Virus record (IMG/VR): IMGVR_UViG_3300001533_003139
Location: 1 to 21,622 of that record
Length of the DNA stretch: 21,622 nucleotides
Reading direction: 5' to 3' (one strand)
From: a virus
Of this stretch, positions 15,317-20,783 are shown one piece after another (position 1 is the first letter of the stretch; each line of letters opens with the position of its first letter). A model generated the notes under the pieces. That model was not told where the DNA came from. It saw nothing but the letters and a program-made list of their open reading frames with translations, and did no database searches. The position numbers were made by a program, and so were the translations under genes.

Positions 15317-15664
15317 ATGAATATCGATAAAAGGATAGATCTATATTTGAGTAATCAATTAGCCGAAAAAAAGATAAATGAAATTCTATCTAAGATTCCT
15401 GTAGATATAAATGTCTCAAAGTCCAGAAAGGATCTAGAAATGCTAAGAGCAGCTATTATCGCTGAATATGATGCTGTTAATCTTTACGAACAGTTTGCTG
15501 ATCAGACTGAAAATATAAAAATCAAGAATGTTCTTTTAGATATAGCACAGGAAGAAAAGGTTCATATTGGTGAGTTTGAGGCTTTATTGAGAATATTGGA
15601 TGATGAACATGCAGAAAGTGAAATAGAAGGTAAAAGTGAAGTAGAAAATATAAGTGGACACTAA
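15317..15664 (+). CDS. ferritin-like (rubrerythrin/encapsulated-ferritin type) protein
   Basis: The product is 115 residues. The core (~38-95) is a two-helix ferritin-like hairpin: LRAAIIAEYDAVNLYEQFAD, then LLDIAQEEKVHIGEFEALL. E50, E58, E80 and H83 fit the di-iron ligand pattern E...ExxH. This matches the short ferritin-like proteins known as cargo of, or fused to, encapsulins, which are HK97-fold shells related to phage capsids. They oxidise and store iron and need dimerisation to build the di-iron site. The leader MNIDKRIDLYLSNQ resembles others in this operon, and the acidic C-terminus could be a docking tail. It is the last gene of the plus-strand head operon. In a phage head it might load iron or protect against oxidants; this is inference. 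Confidence 0.78.
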   Translation: MNIDKRIDLYLSNQLAEKKINEILSKIPVDINVSKSRKDLEMLRAAIIAEYDAVNLYEQFADQTENIKIKNVLLDIAQEEKVHIGEFEALLRILDDEHAESEIEGKSEVENISGH

Positions 15665-15673
15665 ATTAAGATC

Positions 15674-15844
15674 ATGGATAAAGGCACTTACATGGAGATT
15701 TGTAGGTGTGATTGTGGTTTAAACATCGACAGGGACTTAAATGCTTCAATTAATCTTGAACATTATGGATTAGATAAACTCAAACATACCGCCAGTTCGG
15801 CGGGAATTAAAGCCAATGAAGCAGGAAGAAAACATGGAGTTTAG
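15674..15844 (+). pseudogene. tnpB: 3' remnant of an IS605-family tnpB (OrfB)
   Basis: A 56-residue frame starts only ten bases after the ferritin-like gene. It contains CRCDCGLNIDRDLNASINL, the last zinc knuckle and final catalytic aspartate region of TnpB (consensus CxxCG...DRDxNAAxN). It then has KHTASSAGIKANEAGRKHGV, the usual TnpB C-terminal tail. The rest of TnpB (~350 residues, with the other RuvC acidic residues) is absent, as is any tnpA. It is therefore a degraded or decapitated insertion-sequence remnant. The ATG at 15674 is chosen only as the first in-frame codon. In intact elements this 3' segment together with the right end encodes the omega (guide) RNA. Confidence 0.82.
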
Positions 15845-15859
15845 CTTATGCTAAATTTC
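15836..15859 (+). terminator. hairpin at tnpB end: IS right-end hairpin and/or operon terminator
   Basis: TTTAGC-TTAT-GCTAAA (15840-15855) is a perfect 6-bp hairpin. It extends to 10 bp with wobble pairs down to 15836/15859. It overlaps the tnpB stop codon and is followed after a short spacer by a TTTTTT run (15867-15872). Subterminal hairpins are typical of IS200/IS605 right ends, and the T-run would also allow weak termination of the plus-strand operon. I cannot separate the two roles. The rest of the gap to 15941 shows nothing else. Confidence 0.45.
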
Positions 15860-15941
15860 TATAAGTTTTTTAGAACGGAAAGGTAATATGATATTTATTG
15901 ATAATGTGTTAATAACCCATTTATAAGAAAAGAAATATATT

Positions 15942-16835
15942 TCAAATAAGTTTTAATTTAGAAACATTTAAATTATCACCCTCTTTCAATGGAATTTCAT
16001 CTACATTAAACTTTTCTTTATCGTAATATCTTATACGTTTAAGAGAATGATCATCTAGATATTTTACAGAATCGGCAATATCAAATATTGTAGCTCCCTC
16101 CGCCTTGTCGGCATGTTTTCTAAGTGATCTGCCTATTGATTGTAATACTCTTATTTTACTCTTGAATGGTGATGCCAGTATAATATATTTTAAATTAGGA
16201 ATATTTATTCCTAACTGAAAAATACCATAGGTAGCGATAAGAATAATATCTTTTCTTTGCATACATTCTTTTCTCCAATATTCTCTTATCTCGGCATTAT
16301 CTCTACCTGATAAAAATACAATTTTTTTAGATTTTCCAGAAACAGATTCAAGAAAATCTTTCAAATATTCACCTTCCTTTTCTACTTTTCCTACTAATAT
16401 CAATATGTTATGATCCACCATTACAGTTAATTTGTCTATCAAATCCAATCTAAATTTATTTTCAAAAACACTATCTTTTACTGTATCATATGTTCCATCA
16501 TAATACTGATCATACTTAATACTTATAGATTTTATATTGCATTTACTGATATATCCCTTTTCAGCTAATGTTCCAGATGAATATTCTCTTAAAATAGGTC
16601 CTAGATATGATTTTATATTCCACATATCTAGCTTAGAAGTTGGTAGAGTTCCAGTATATCCTAAACGATAAATAGAATTGGAACATTTTTTCAATATAGT
16701 TGAAATTGCATGGCTGCGGGCGCCGTGACAATTTGAGACCACAATTCCGTTAGCTATATAATTATTATTTTTTCTTACATGTAGATTATATACAATTTCA
16801 GGTCTCTCTATTTCTTTTCTTTCTATCATTTTCAT
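15942..16835 (-). CDS. uvsW: C-terminal intein segment plus C-terminal half of UvsW-like helicase
   Basis: The product is 297 residues. Residues 1-35 are an intein C-terminal segment (VYNLHVRKNNNYIANG, then IVVSN) ending in the conserved Asn, followed by Cys36 as the +1 nucleophile. From Cys36 the protein is a helicase: CHGARSHAI (rest of motif II), GYTGTLPTSKLD (motif III), IATYGIFQLGINIPN (motif V) and QSIGRSLRKHADK (motif VI). It ends like T4 UvsW (YDKEKFNVDEIPL). The frame differs from the upstream gene; in-frame stops lie only a few codons before the ATG at 16833-16835, so it must start there or be reached by a frameshift. The start MKMIERKEI resembles starts of natural split-intein C-halves. 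The SD is poor (GAGA). Spliced to the N-half it gives ~481 residues, close to T4 UvsW (about 500). Confidence 0.85.
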   Translation of the reverse strand: MKMIERKEIERPEIVYNLHVRKNNNYIANGIVVSNCHGARSHAISTILKKCSNSIYRLGYTGTLPTSKLDMWNIKSYLGPILREYSSGTLAEKGYISKCNIKSISIKYDQYYDGTYDTVKDSVFENKFRLDLIDKLTVMVDHNILILVGKVEKEGEYLKDFLESVSGKSKKIVFLSGRDNAEIREYWRKECMQRKDIILIATYGIFQLGINIPNLKYIILASPFKSKIRVLQSIGRSLRKHADKAEGATIFDIADSVKYLDDHSLKRIRYYDKEKFNVDEIPLKEGDNLNVSKLKLI

Positions 16836-17796
16836 AATTCGATCTCATTTTTAGAAGGTTTATTCTATCCCTTTCTGTTAGTAAGGAAAAATCTATATCA
16901 TTCCATTTTTCTATAAAATATCTTTCGTCAATAATGAAGAACGTATATCCTTCATTTTCACACCATTCCTTTAATGATTTAATTTTTATAATAAATTTCT
17001 TATCATTCTGATGTTTTAGGGGTTTTATTTCTATTACTTCTTTTAAAATATCATTGGAGAAATCGGTCAAATAAACCTTTGTTTTTCCGTTAAAATTATA
17101 TAACAATCTGATTCTTTCATAATCAAAATCTGGATTCAATATATAGAATGCTGCTTCCCAAGACGAGCGGAATTTTTTATCTCCGATTCTAGATGTCCAG
17201 TGTGTTCTAGAATTATGTATATGTGGTGTAAATTCTCCGTTCAGGATTTTATCTTTCATTTTTCTTGATAGTATATGTTTAGCTTTATCTGGATATTCCT
17301 TTCCATACATAGAATTTCCTTTGCCCGTCCTATCCTTTGACATCTTTTCTAGTCTCTTATCTGTTTCTTTTGTGAGCCCTTTGTTCCAAGGTATCTGGAC
17401 GCCTTTTTTACCTTTGTTCCAAGGGGGTCCTGTATTCAAATTTTTTCTTAATCTCTCACCATATAATTTCTGTGATTCTATCCCTCCTTTCCTTGAAGCA
17501 ATCCACTTTAAAGAAATGATATTATCATCGAAGCTGAGTTCATCTGCTCTTATAAATCCCCTTTCAGTTAAAAATTTATGATTTCCTGTAATTTCTATCT
17601 CTTTTCCATTGTCAAATTTTATTCTATACATTTTCTCATTTGAAGATATTTTCAAATTCTCAAATCTTTTTTCTACAATATCATATTCGACTTCCTTTTT
17701 ATAGATATTATAGCTTTTTATAATATCACCTTTCTTTATATTTTTTATCTTTTTTCTGCTATTTTTTGTTGTTATCAAAGTTTCCCCATCGAGGCA
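16731..17796 (-). mobile_element. intein with homing endonuclease in helicase motif II, frame-broken (split?)
   Basis: The element runs from the Cys220 codon of the upstream gene (17796-17794) to the Asn35 codon of the downstream gene (16733-16731). It separates DE from CH of the DECH box, a typical choice of a highly conserved site. Its length of 1066 bases is not a multiple of three. The two parts are in different frames with a 38-base overlap (16798-16835). The break lies between the endonuclease and the C-terminal splicing blocks, the position where natural split inteins are divided. It is either a trans-splicing split intein or a cis intein disabled by one indel. Confidence 0.82.
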
Positions 17797-18453
17797 TTCA
17801 TCAATTATAACACCATCATATAACTTAAGTTTTTTATGTTCATTACTCAAAGTTTGCCATGTTGATACAACTATTGTAGATTCAAATTCCTTATACATTC
17901 CATATACTCTACCTATATCATATTTAATTCCATAATTCGTCATGTCATCATAGAACTGCTCTACAAGACTGATAGTAGGAACTATTATTATACACCTCTT
18001 TATAACATTATTTTCCAATAATGTTTTTATTACATATGATATGATCAAGCTCTTTCCGCTGGCTGTTGCTATTCTCAGAATACCTCTAGAATGTTTTAGT
18101 GATTCTTCTATACAGTCTTTTTGGTAGTCATAAGGATATAAGGATAAATCATATCGGGGAATAAGTGAGTATCCTTTGAATAAAGCTGATACTTCGGGAT
18201 CAATTTGATAGGGAACTTCTGGATAATTTTTCTTATGAAATTTTAGCCAGTCTATAAGAAGTCCATATGGTAATGTTCTAGCTTTATCGCTAAATAATGA
18301 TATTTTACCGTCCCATACACCAGCCTTAAATTTTGGCATATGATAATATCCATCAACATTAGTTGTAAAGTAATCCTTTAGGTTTTTCAGATATTCGCGG
18401 TCTGGTGTATCTATTTGTAGCTTTATATTACTTACCTTTTTTATGATTATCAT
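16798..18453 (-). CDS. uvsW: N-terminal half of UvsW-like helicase plus intein N-segment with homing endonuclease
   Basis: The product is 551 residues. The SD is AGGTGA, and the ATG comes one base after the preceding gene's stop. Residues 1-219 are the N-half of a superfamily 2 helicase like T4 UvsW, which branch-migrates and unwinds recombination and replication intermediates. Walker A is ATASGKS (129-135), motif Ia is IIVPTISLVEQF, and Walker B is DGVIIDE (213-219). The chain then becomes an intein at Cys220: block A CLDGETLITT and block B GKEIEITGNHKFL with T289-x-x-H292. Residues ~340-400 are NUMOD3 DNA-binding repeats (GPPWNKGKKG, IPWNKGLTKE, GNSMYGKEYPDKAK). Residues ~417-515 are a PD-(D/E)xK/Vsr-like nuclease (RSSWEAAF E433, TDF D464, VIEIK E475/K477). 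The frame ends 38 bases into the next gene. Confidence 0.88.
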   Translation of the reverse strand: MIIIKKVSNIKLQIDTPDREYLKNLKDYFTTNVDGYYHMPKFKAGVWDGKISLFSDKARTLPYGLLIDWLKFHKKNYPEVPYQIDPEVSALFKGYSLIPRYDLSLYPYDYQKDCIEESLKHSRGILRIATASGKSLIISYVIKTLLENNVIKRCIIIVPTISLVEQFYDDMTNYGIKYDIGRVYGMYKEFESTIVVSTWQTLSNEHKKLKLYDGVIIDECLDGETLITTKNSRKKIKNIKKGDIIKSYNIYKKEVEYDIVEKRFENLKISSNEKMYRIKFDNGKEIEITGNHKFLTERGFIRADELSFDDNIISLKWIASRKGGIESQKLYGERLRKNLNTGPPWNKGKKGVQIPWNKGLTKETDKRLEKMSKDRTGKGNSMYGKEYPDKAKHILSRKMKDKILNGEFTPHIHNSRTHWTSRIGDKKFRSSWEAAFYILNPDFDYERIRLLYNFNGKTKVYLTDFSNDILKEVIEIKPLKHQNDKKFIIKIKSLKEWCENEGYTFFIIDERYFIEKWNDIDFSLLTERDRINLLKMRSNYENDRKKRNRET

Positions 18454-18726
18454 TTAAATGAATTCACCTAGTATATTATTTATCTCTTTTTCTAGTTTGT
18501 TTTTTTCTAGATAGATTGAATGGAAGGTATTACGGACAGATACAGCCGCTTCAATAATATTATCTATATCTGGAATATTCCACCATGATCCTATTGCTAT
18601 AATTTCTATATCTTCAAGACCCCGTAGTTGATATGGATGATTTACCCATACTGCATCTCGTGGGGATAATTTATTCCGCCCCAAATAATCTTTATATTCA
18701 TAATAATTAGCAATAATGTATTTCAT
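18454..18726 (-). CDS. small protein between tRNA-Cys and uvsW, unknown function
   Basis: The product is 90 residues from the ATG at 18724-18726. The frame is open further upstream to 18837, but that extension would translate through the tRNA gene, so I reject it. The protein reads MKYIIANYYEYKDYLGRNK, then SPRDAVWVNHPYQLRGLEDI and an amphipathic C-terminal helix (YLEKNKLEKEINNIL). The middle part recalls uncharacterised phage proteins, but I cannot name a family or function. The SD is weak (GGAA about a dozen bases upstream). The next gene, uvsW, starts one base after its stop, so the two are coupled. Confidence 0.65.
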   Translation of the reverse strand: MKYIIANYYEYKDYLGRNKLSPRDAVWVNHPYQLRGLEDIEIIAIGSWWNIPDIDNIIEAAVSVRNTFHSIYLEKNKLEKEINNILGEFI

Positions 18727-18744
18727 ACATTCAATTCCATTTAG

Positions 18745-18813
18745 AGGCAACGCCCGGAGTCGAACCGGAACAATGGCTTTGCAGGCCACCGCCTCACCGT
18801 GAGGAGCATTGCC
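18745..18813 (-). tRNA. tRNA-Cys (GCA)
   Basis: Read on the minus strand, the 7-bp acceptor stem GGCAATG/CGTTGCC (one G-T pair) encloses a 4-bp D stem (CCTC/GAGG). It also encloses an anticodon stem GTGGC/GCCAT with loop CTGCAAA (anticodon GCA) and a T arm TCCGG-TTCGACT-CCGGG. The discriminator is T, as in tRNA-Cys, and CCA is not encoded. Total length is 69 bases. The D loop is short (5 bases) and position 8 is C instead of the nearly invariant T, so it may be slightly degenerate. A late-promoter-like word ends nine bases upstream. Confidence 0.78.
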
Positions 18814-18821
18814 TATAAATT

Positions 18822-18829
18822 TATTTATG
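18822..18829 (-). promoter_or_regulatory. late-promoter-like word before tRNA-Cys and uvsW
   Basis: CATAAATA on the minus strand is one base off the T4 late consensus. The predicted start (near 18815) falls almost exactly at the first base of the tRNA at 18813. T4 uvsW is itself a late-expressed gene, which fits. Confidence 0.4.
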
Positions 18830-18868
18830 TATACCATTATTTTTAATCTATGTAAATGGTCTTCTTAA

Positions 18869-18876
18869 TATAAATA
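18869..18876 (+). promoter_or_regulatory. T4-type late promoter word for the 18885 gene
   Basis: TATAAATA is an exact T4 late consensus and ends only eight bases before the ATG at 18885. The transcript would start about 0-3 bases before the ATG, and no SD is visible. The mRNA would therefore be leaderless or nearly so. It is divergent from the minus-strand promoter at 18822-18829. Confidence 0.55.
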
Positions 18877-18884
18877 CTTATAAG

Positions 18885-19484
18885 ATGGATTTTTATGGCA
18901 TAGAATCTGAGGGTAGAGTTTATATTCAATGTGTATCTGAATTACCAGTATGGTCGTCTGACGATGAGGGTAGAATACTACTATGCCTATCTGATAATAA
19001 CGTATATTCAGGAACTAATGCAAAATGGCAATGTATATCTCTTGGTGGTACATCAGGCACATCAGGATCTTCTGGAACAAGTGGAACATCTGGAACAAGT
19101 GGAAGTTCAGGCACTTCTGGAGAATTACCACCTATACCATGTCCTAGCGATGCTACTTGTAATTCAGAATGTATGACATGTTATAGAGTAAATGTCTCTG
19201 ATCTTAGTGGAACCTGCGGACCGAATGCCTGTACTGATTTCAATGGTAGTCCTTATGTTAGTAATTCTAGTGATTGTTACTGGACTGCAACGTATACAGG
19301 TATTGATTACAACTTTTATTGTGACAGTGGGTATTGGTATTTTGAAATTTTAGATGGTACTACAGTATGTGCTAGATGGCGAGCACCAACCGTAGAGGAA
19401 TCGGATTGCCCACCATCTGAAGGATATTCTTGGGTAGAAGGATCTTGTGGAGAAGGGTCAATTACTGTTGAATTGTGCAGTTAG
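18885..19484 (+). CDS. modular (G-T/S-S)n protein with Cys-rich C-terminal domain
   Basis: The product is 199 residues. Residues 1-53 are the shared N-terminal cassette (MDFYGIESEGRVYIQ, SELPVWSSDDEGRI, YSGTNAKWQCIS). Residues ~55-79 are a Gly-Thr/Ser-Ser triplet linker. The rest is a cysteine-rich domain with 13 cysteines (CPSDATCNSECMTCYRV, ARWRAPTVEESDCPP, ending ELCS). Disulfides or metal binding are possible. No signal peptide is present, so it is more likely a virion appendage protein assembled in the cytoplasm than a secreted one. It heads a cluster of paralogues; the next gene begins 33 bases later. Cassette and triplets are shared with the collar fibre family, which supports a tail or head decoration role. 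Function is otherwise unknown. Confidence 0.75.
   Translation: MDFYGIESEGRVYIQCVSELPVWSSDDEGRILLCLSDNNVYSGTNAKWQCISLGGTSGTSGSSGTSGTSGTSGSSGTSGELPPIPCPSDATCNSECMTCYRVNVSDLSGTCGPNACTDFNGSPYVSNSSDCYWTATYTGIDYNFYCDSGYWYFEILDGTTVCARWRAPTVEESDCPPSEGYSWVEGSCGEGSITVELCS
19047..19121 (+). repeat. 9-bp-period array coding GTS/GSS triplets
   Basis: This is about 25 codons of Gly-(Thr/Ser)-Ser. Glycine falls in every third position, so the protein has G-X-Y periodicity as in collagen but without proline. Codons vary (ACA/ACT, TCA/TCT/AGT), so the array is not a recent perfect expansion. Confidence 0.9.
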
Positions 19485-19517
19485 CTTATATCGCAAGCAC
19501 ATAAGATAAGGTAGAGT

Positions 19518-20432
19518 ATGAAATATTACAATGTAGATTTACAAGGAAAACTTTATATTGAAAGGTTGGAAACTTTGCCTGTATGGACATCTGATGATGA
19601 AGGAAGACTTGTATATGATAAAGAGACTGATGAAATTTATTTCGGATCTAATACGTCATGGCTTTGTATTGGAAGATTAAATGTAGGTTCATCAGGGACA
19701 TCTGGATCCTCTGGGTCTTCTGGTTCTTCAGGATCAAGTGGAACAAGCGGAACAAGTATTGTCGGGTCAGAATGGGAAACAAAATTAGATTCTACTTATT
19801 GGGAATATCAATTCCGATTTACCTGGACAGGATCTGCATGGTTGTTAGATCCTATCTACAGTTTTGGATCAATATGGAATGAATCAGCAGAAGGATGGTG
19901 GGTAGATTATAGGCCAACAAAAGCTAGAATAAGTTTCACAGGTACAGTTACAAAAATAGAAATAAAGGCATCGGAACAAACATTGGGCGAAGTTGATAAT
20001 CCTACATCTCCGCAAGAAATAAACCTTACTTATCCAGAGCCACCATTATCACAAGACCCAACGCATATTTATGTTTATTCAACCGAAGCGATTTCGATAA
20101 CCAATATTGAATTTTATGTAGCTTTACCTGGAGCTATATCTTCAGGGAGTAGTGGAACAAGTAGAACAAGTGGAACAAGTGGTACTTCTGGTACATCTGG
20201 AAGTAGTGGTACATCTGGAAGTAGTGGCACATCAGGCACATCAGGCACATCTGGATCCTCTGGAACTTCAGGCACAAGTGGTACATCAGGCACATCTGGA
20301 TCCTCTGGAACTTCAGGCACAAGTGGAACAAGTGGTACATCTGGATCCTCTGGAACTTCAGGCACAAGTGGTGGCTCATCTGGGACGTCTGGAACGTCAG
20401 GTACTAGTGGTACATCAGGGACATCAGGATAA
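19518..20432 (+). CDS. modular fibre-like protein with long (G-T/S-S)n C-terminal array
   Basis: The product is 304 residues. The start has an AAGGTAGAG SD. Residues 1-55 are the shared cassette (MKYYNVDLQGKLYIERLETL, PVWTSDDEGRLVY, YFGSNTSWLCIG). A short triplet linker (~57-80) follows. Then comes a beta-rich domain (~82-208) with many aromatic residues (YWEYQFRFTWTGSAW, WWVDYRPTKARISFTG, IYVYSTEAISITNIEF); it looks like a jelly-roll or carbohydrate-binding fold, but I cannot assign it. The C-terminal ~95 residues are almost pure Gly-Thr/Ser-Ser triplets, ending the protein. A long unstructured or collagen-like tail at the C-terminus is unusual for a fibre. The end of this gene and the start of the next are part of a 96-bp direct repeat. 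Confidence 0.75.
   Translation: MKYYNVDLQGKLYIERLETLPVWTSDDEGRLVYDKETDEIYFGSNTSWLCIGRLNVGSSGTSGSSGSSGSSGSSGTSGTSIVGSEWETKLDSTYWEYQFRFTWTGSAWLLDPIYSFGSIWNESAEGWWVDYRPTKARISFTGTVTKIEIKASEQTLGEVDNPTSPQEINLTYPEPPLSQDPTHIYVYSTEAISITNIEFYVALPGAISSGSSGTSRTSGTSGTSGTSGSSGTSGSSGTSGTSGTSGSSGTSGTSGTSGTSGSSGTSGTSGTSGTSGSSGTSGTSGGSSGTSGTSGTSGTSGTSG
19686..19757 (+). repeat. first GTS/GSS triplet array of the 19518 gene
   Basis: About 24 codons of Gly-(Thr/Ser)-Ser link the N-terminal cassette to the beta-rich middle domain. Composition and period are as in the other arrays, rich in GSS here. Confidence 0.9.
20145..20429 (+). repeat. long GTS/GSS triplet array with 45-bp higher-order repeats
   Basis: This is about 95 codons of Gly-(Thr/Ser)-Ser with minor interruptions (one Arg for Gly, one extra Gly). 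A 35-base block beginning ACATCTGGATCCTCTGG recurs exactly at 20247, 20292 and 20337. That is a 45-base (15-codon) spacing and points to recent unequal duplication inside the array. Reading frames on the opposite strand here are artefacts of the repeat. Confidence 0.9.
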
Positions 20433-20503
20433 AAATATGAAATATTACGGAATAACTTCTAAATCTAAGATATTCATTGAAAAGTTAGAAACATTACCAG
20501 CAT
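20408..20503 (+). repeat. 96-bp direct repeat, copy 1
   Basis: Identical to 20688-20783. It contains the last triplet codons of one gene, its TAA, the spacer, and the ATG with the first 22 codons of the next gene, ending at CCAGCAT. Confidence 0.93.
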
Positions 20504-20712
20504 TTGAAAAGTTAGAAACATTACCAGCATGGTCATCTGACGATGAAGGTAGATTGGTATATATAACATCAGAAGGTAAAACATATGGTGCAACTGATGA
20601 AGGATGGGAAGATCTAGAATTATTCTATACTTCTGGAACATCAGGCACAAGTGGAACATCTGGATCGAGTGGAACATCTGGATCCTCTGGTACATCAGGG
20701 ACATCAGGATAA
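20437..20712 (+). CDS. short cassette + (G-T/S-S)n protein without C-terminal domain
   Basis: The product is 91 residues. The N-terminal cassette (MKYYGITSKSKIFIEKLETL, AWSSDDEGRLVYITSEGK) contains an extra nine residues because EKLETLPAF/W is duplicated in tandem. After LELFYTS the protein consists only of Gly-Thr/Ser-Ser triplets and stops; it lacks the C-terminal domain expected in this family. The stop and the following start lie inside the second copy of the 96-bp repeat. The spacer before its ATG is only four bases, with a weak AGGA SD. It may be a functional short form, a remnant of a recombined gene, or a product of misassembly across repeats. Confidence 0.6.
   Translation: MKYYGITSKSKIFIEKLETLPAFEKLETLPAWSSDDEGRLVYITSEGKTYGATDEGWEDLELFYTSGTSGTSGTSGSSGTSGSSGTSGTSG
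20477..20530 (+). repeat. 27-bp perfect tandem duplication
   Basis: TTGAAAAGTTAGAAACATTA plus CCAGCAT occurs twice in a row (20477-20503 and 20504-20530), duplicating nine codons in frame. The first unit ends at exactly the same base as the 96-bp repeat. Confidence 0.93.
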
Positions 20713-20783
20713 AAATATGAAATATTACGGAATAACTTCTAAATCTAAGATATTCATTGAAAAGTTAGAAACATTACCAGCAT
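20688..20783 (+). repeat. 96-bp direct repeat, copy 2
   Basis: Identical to 20408-20503, offset by 280 bases. Its right edge (CCAGCAT) joins an unrelated continuation out of frame, marking a recombination or assembly junction. Confidence 0.93.

Noticed and set aside
15888-15926. A 12-codon frame after an AAAGGT SD-like run in the gap past tnpB
   Set aside because: Too short and without any protein signal; probably chance in AT-rich DNA.
18727-18837. N-terminal extension of the 18726-18454 gene starting at 18837
   Set aside because: It would be translated through the tRNA-Cys gene; the shorter start just after the tRNA is more likely.
20114-20379. Open frames on the minus strand coding Val-Pro-rich or Met/Cys-rich repeats
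   Set aside because: They are complements of the Gly-Thr/Ser-Ser array; any frame through a 9-bp-period repeat stays open. No SD or family resemblance.
19047-20429. CRISPR-like repeat array
   Set aside because: The repeats are short 9-bp coding triplets with codon variation and no unique spacers of constant length; they read as protein throughout.
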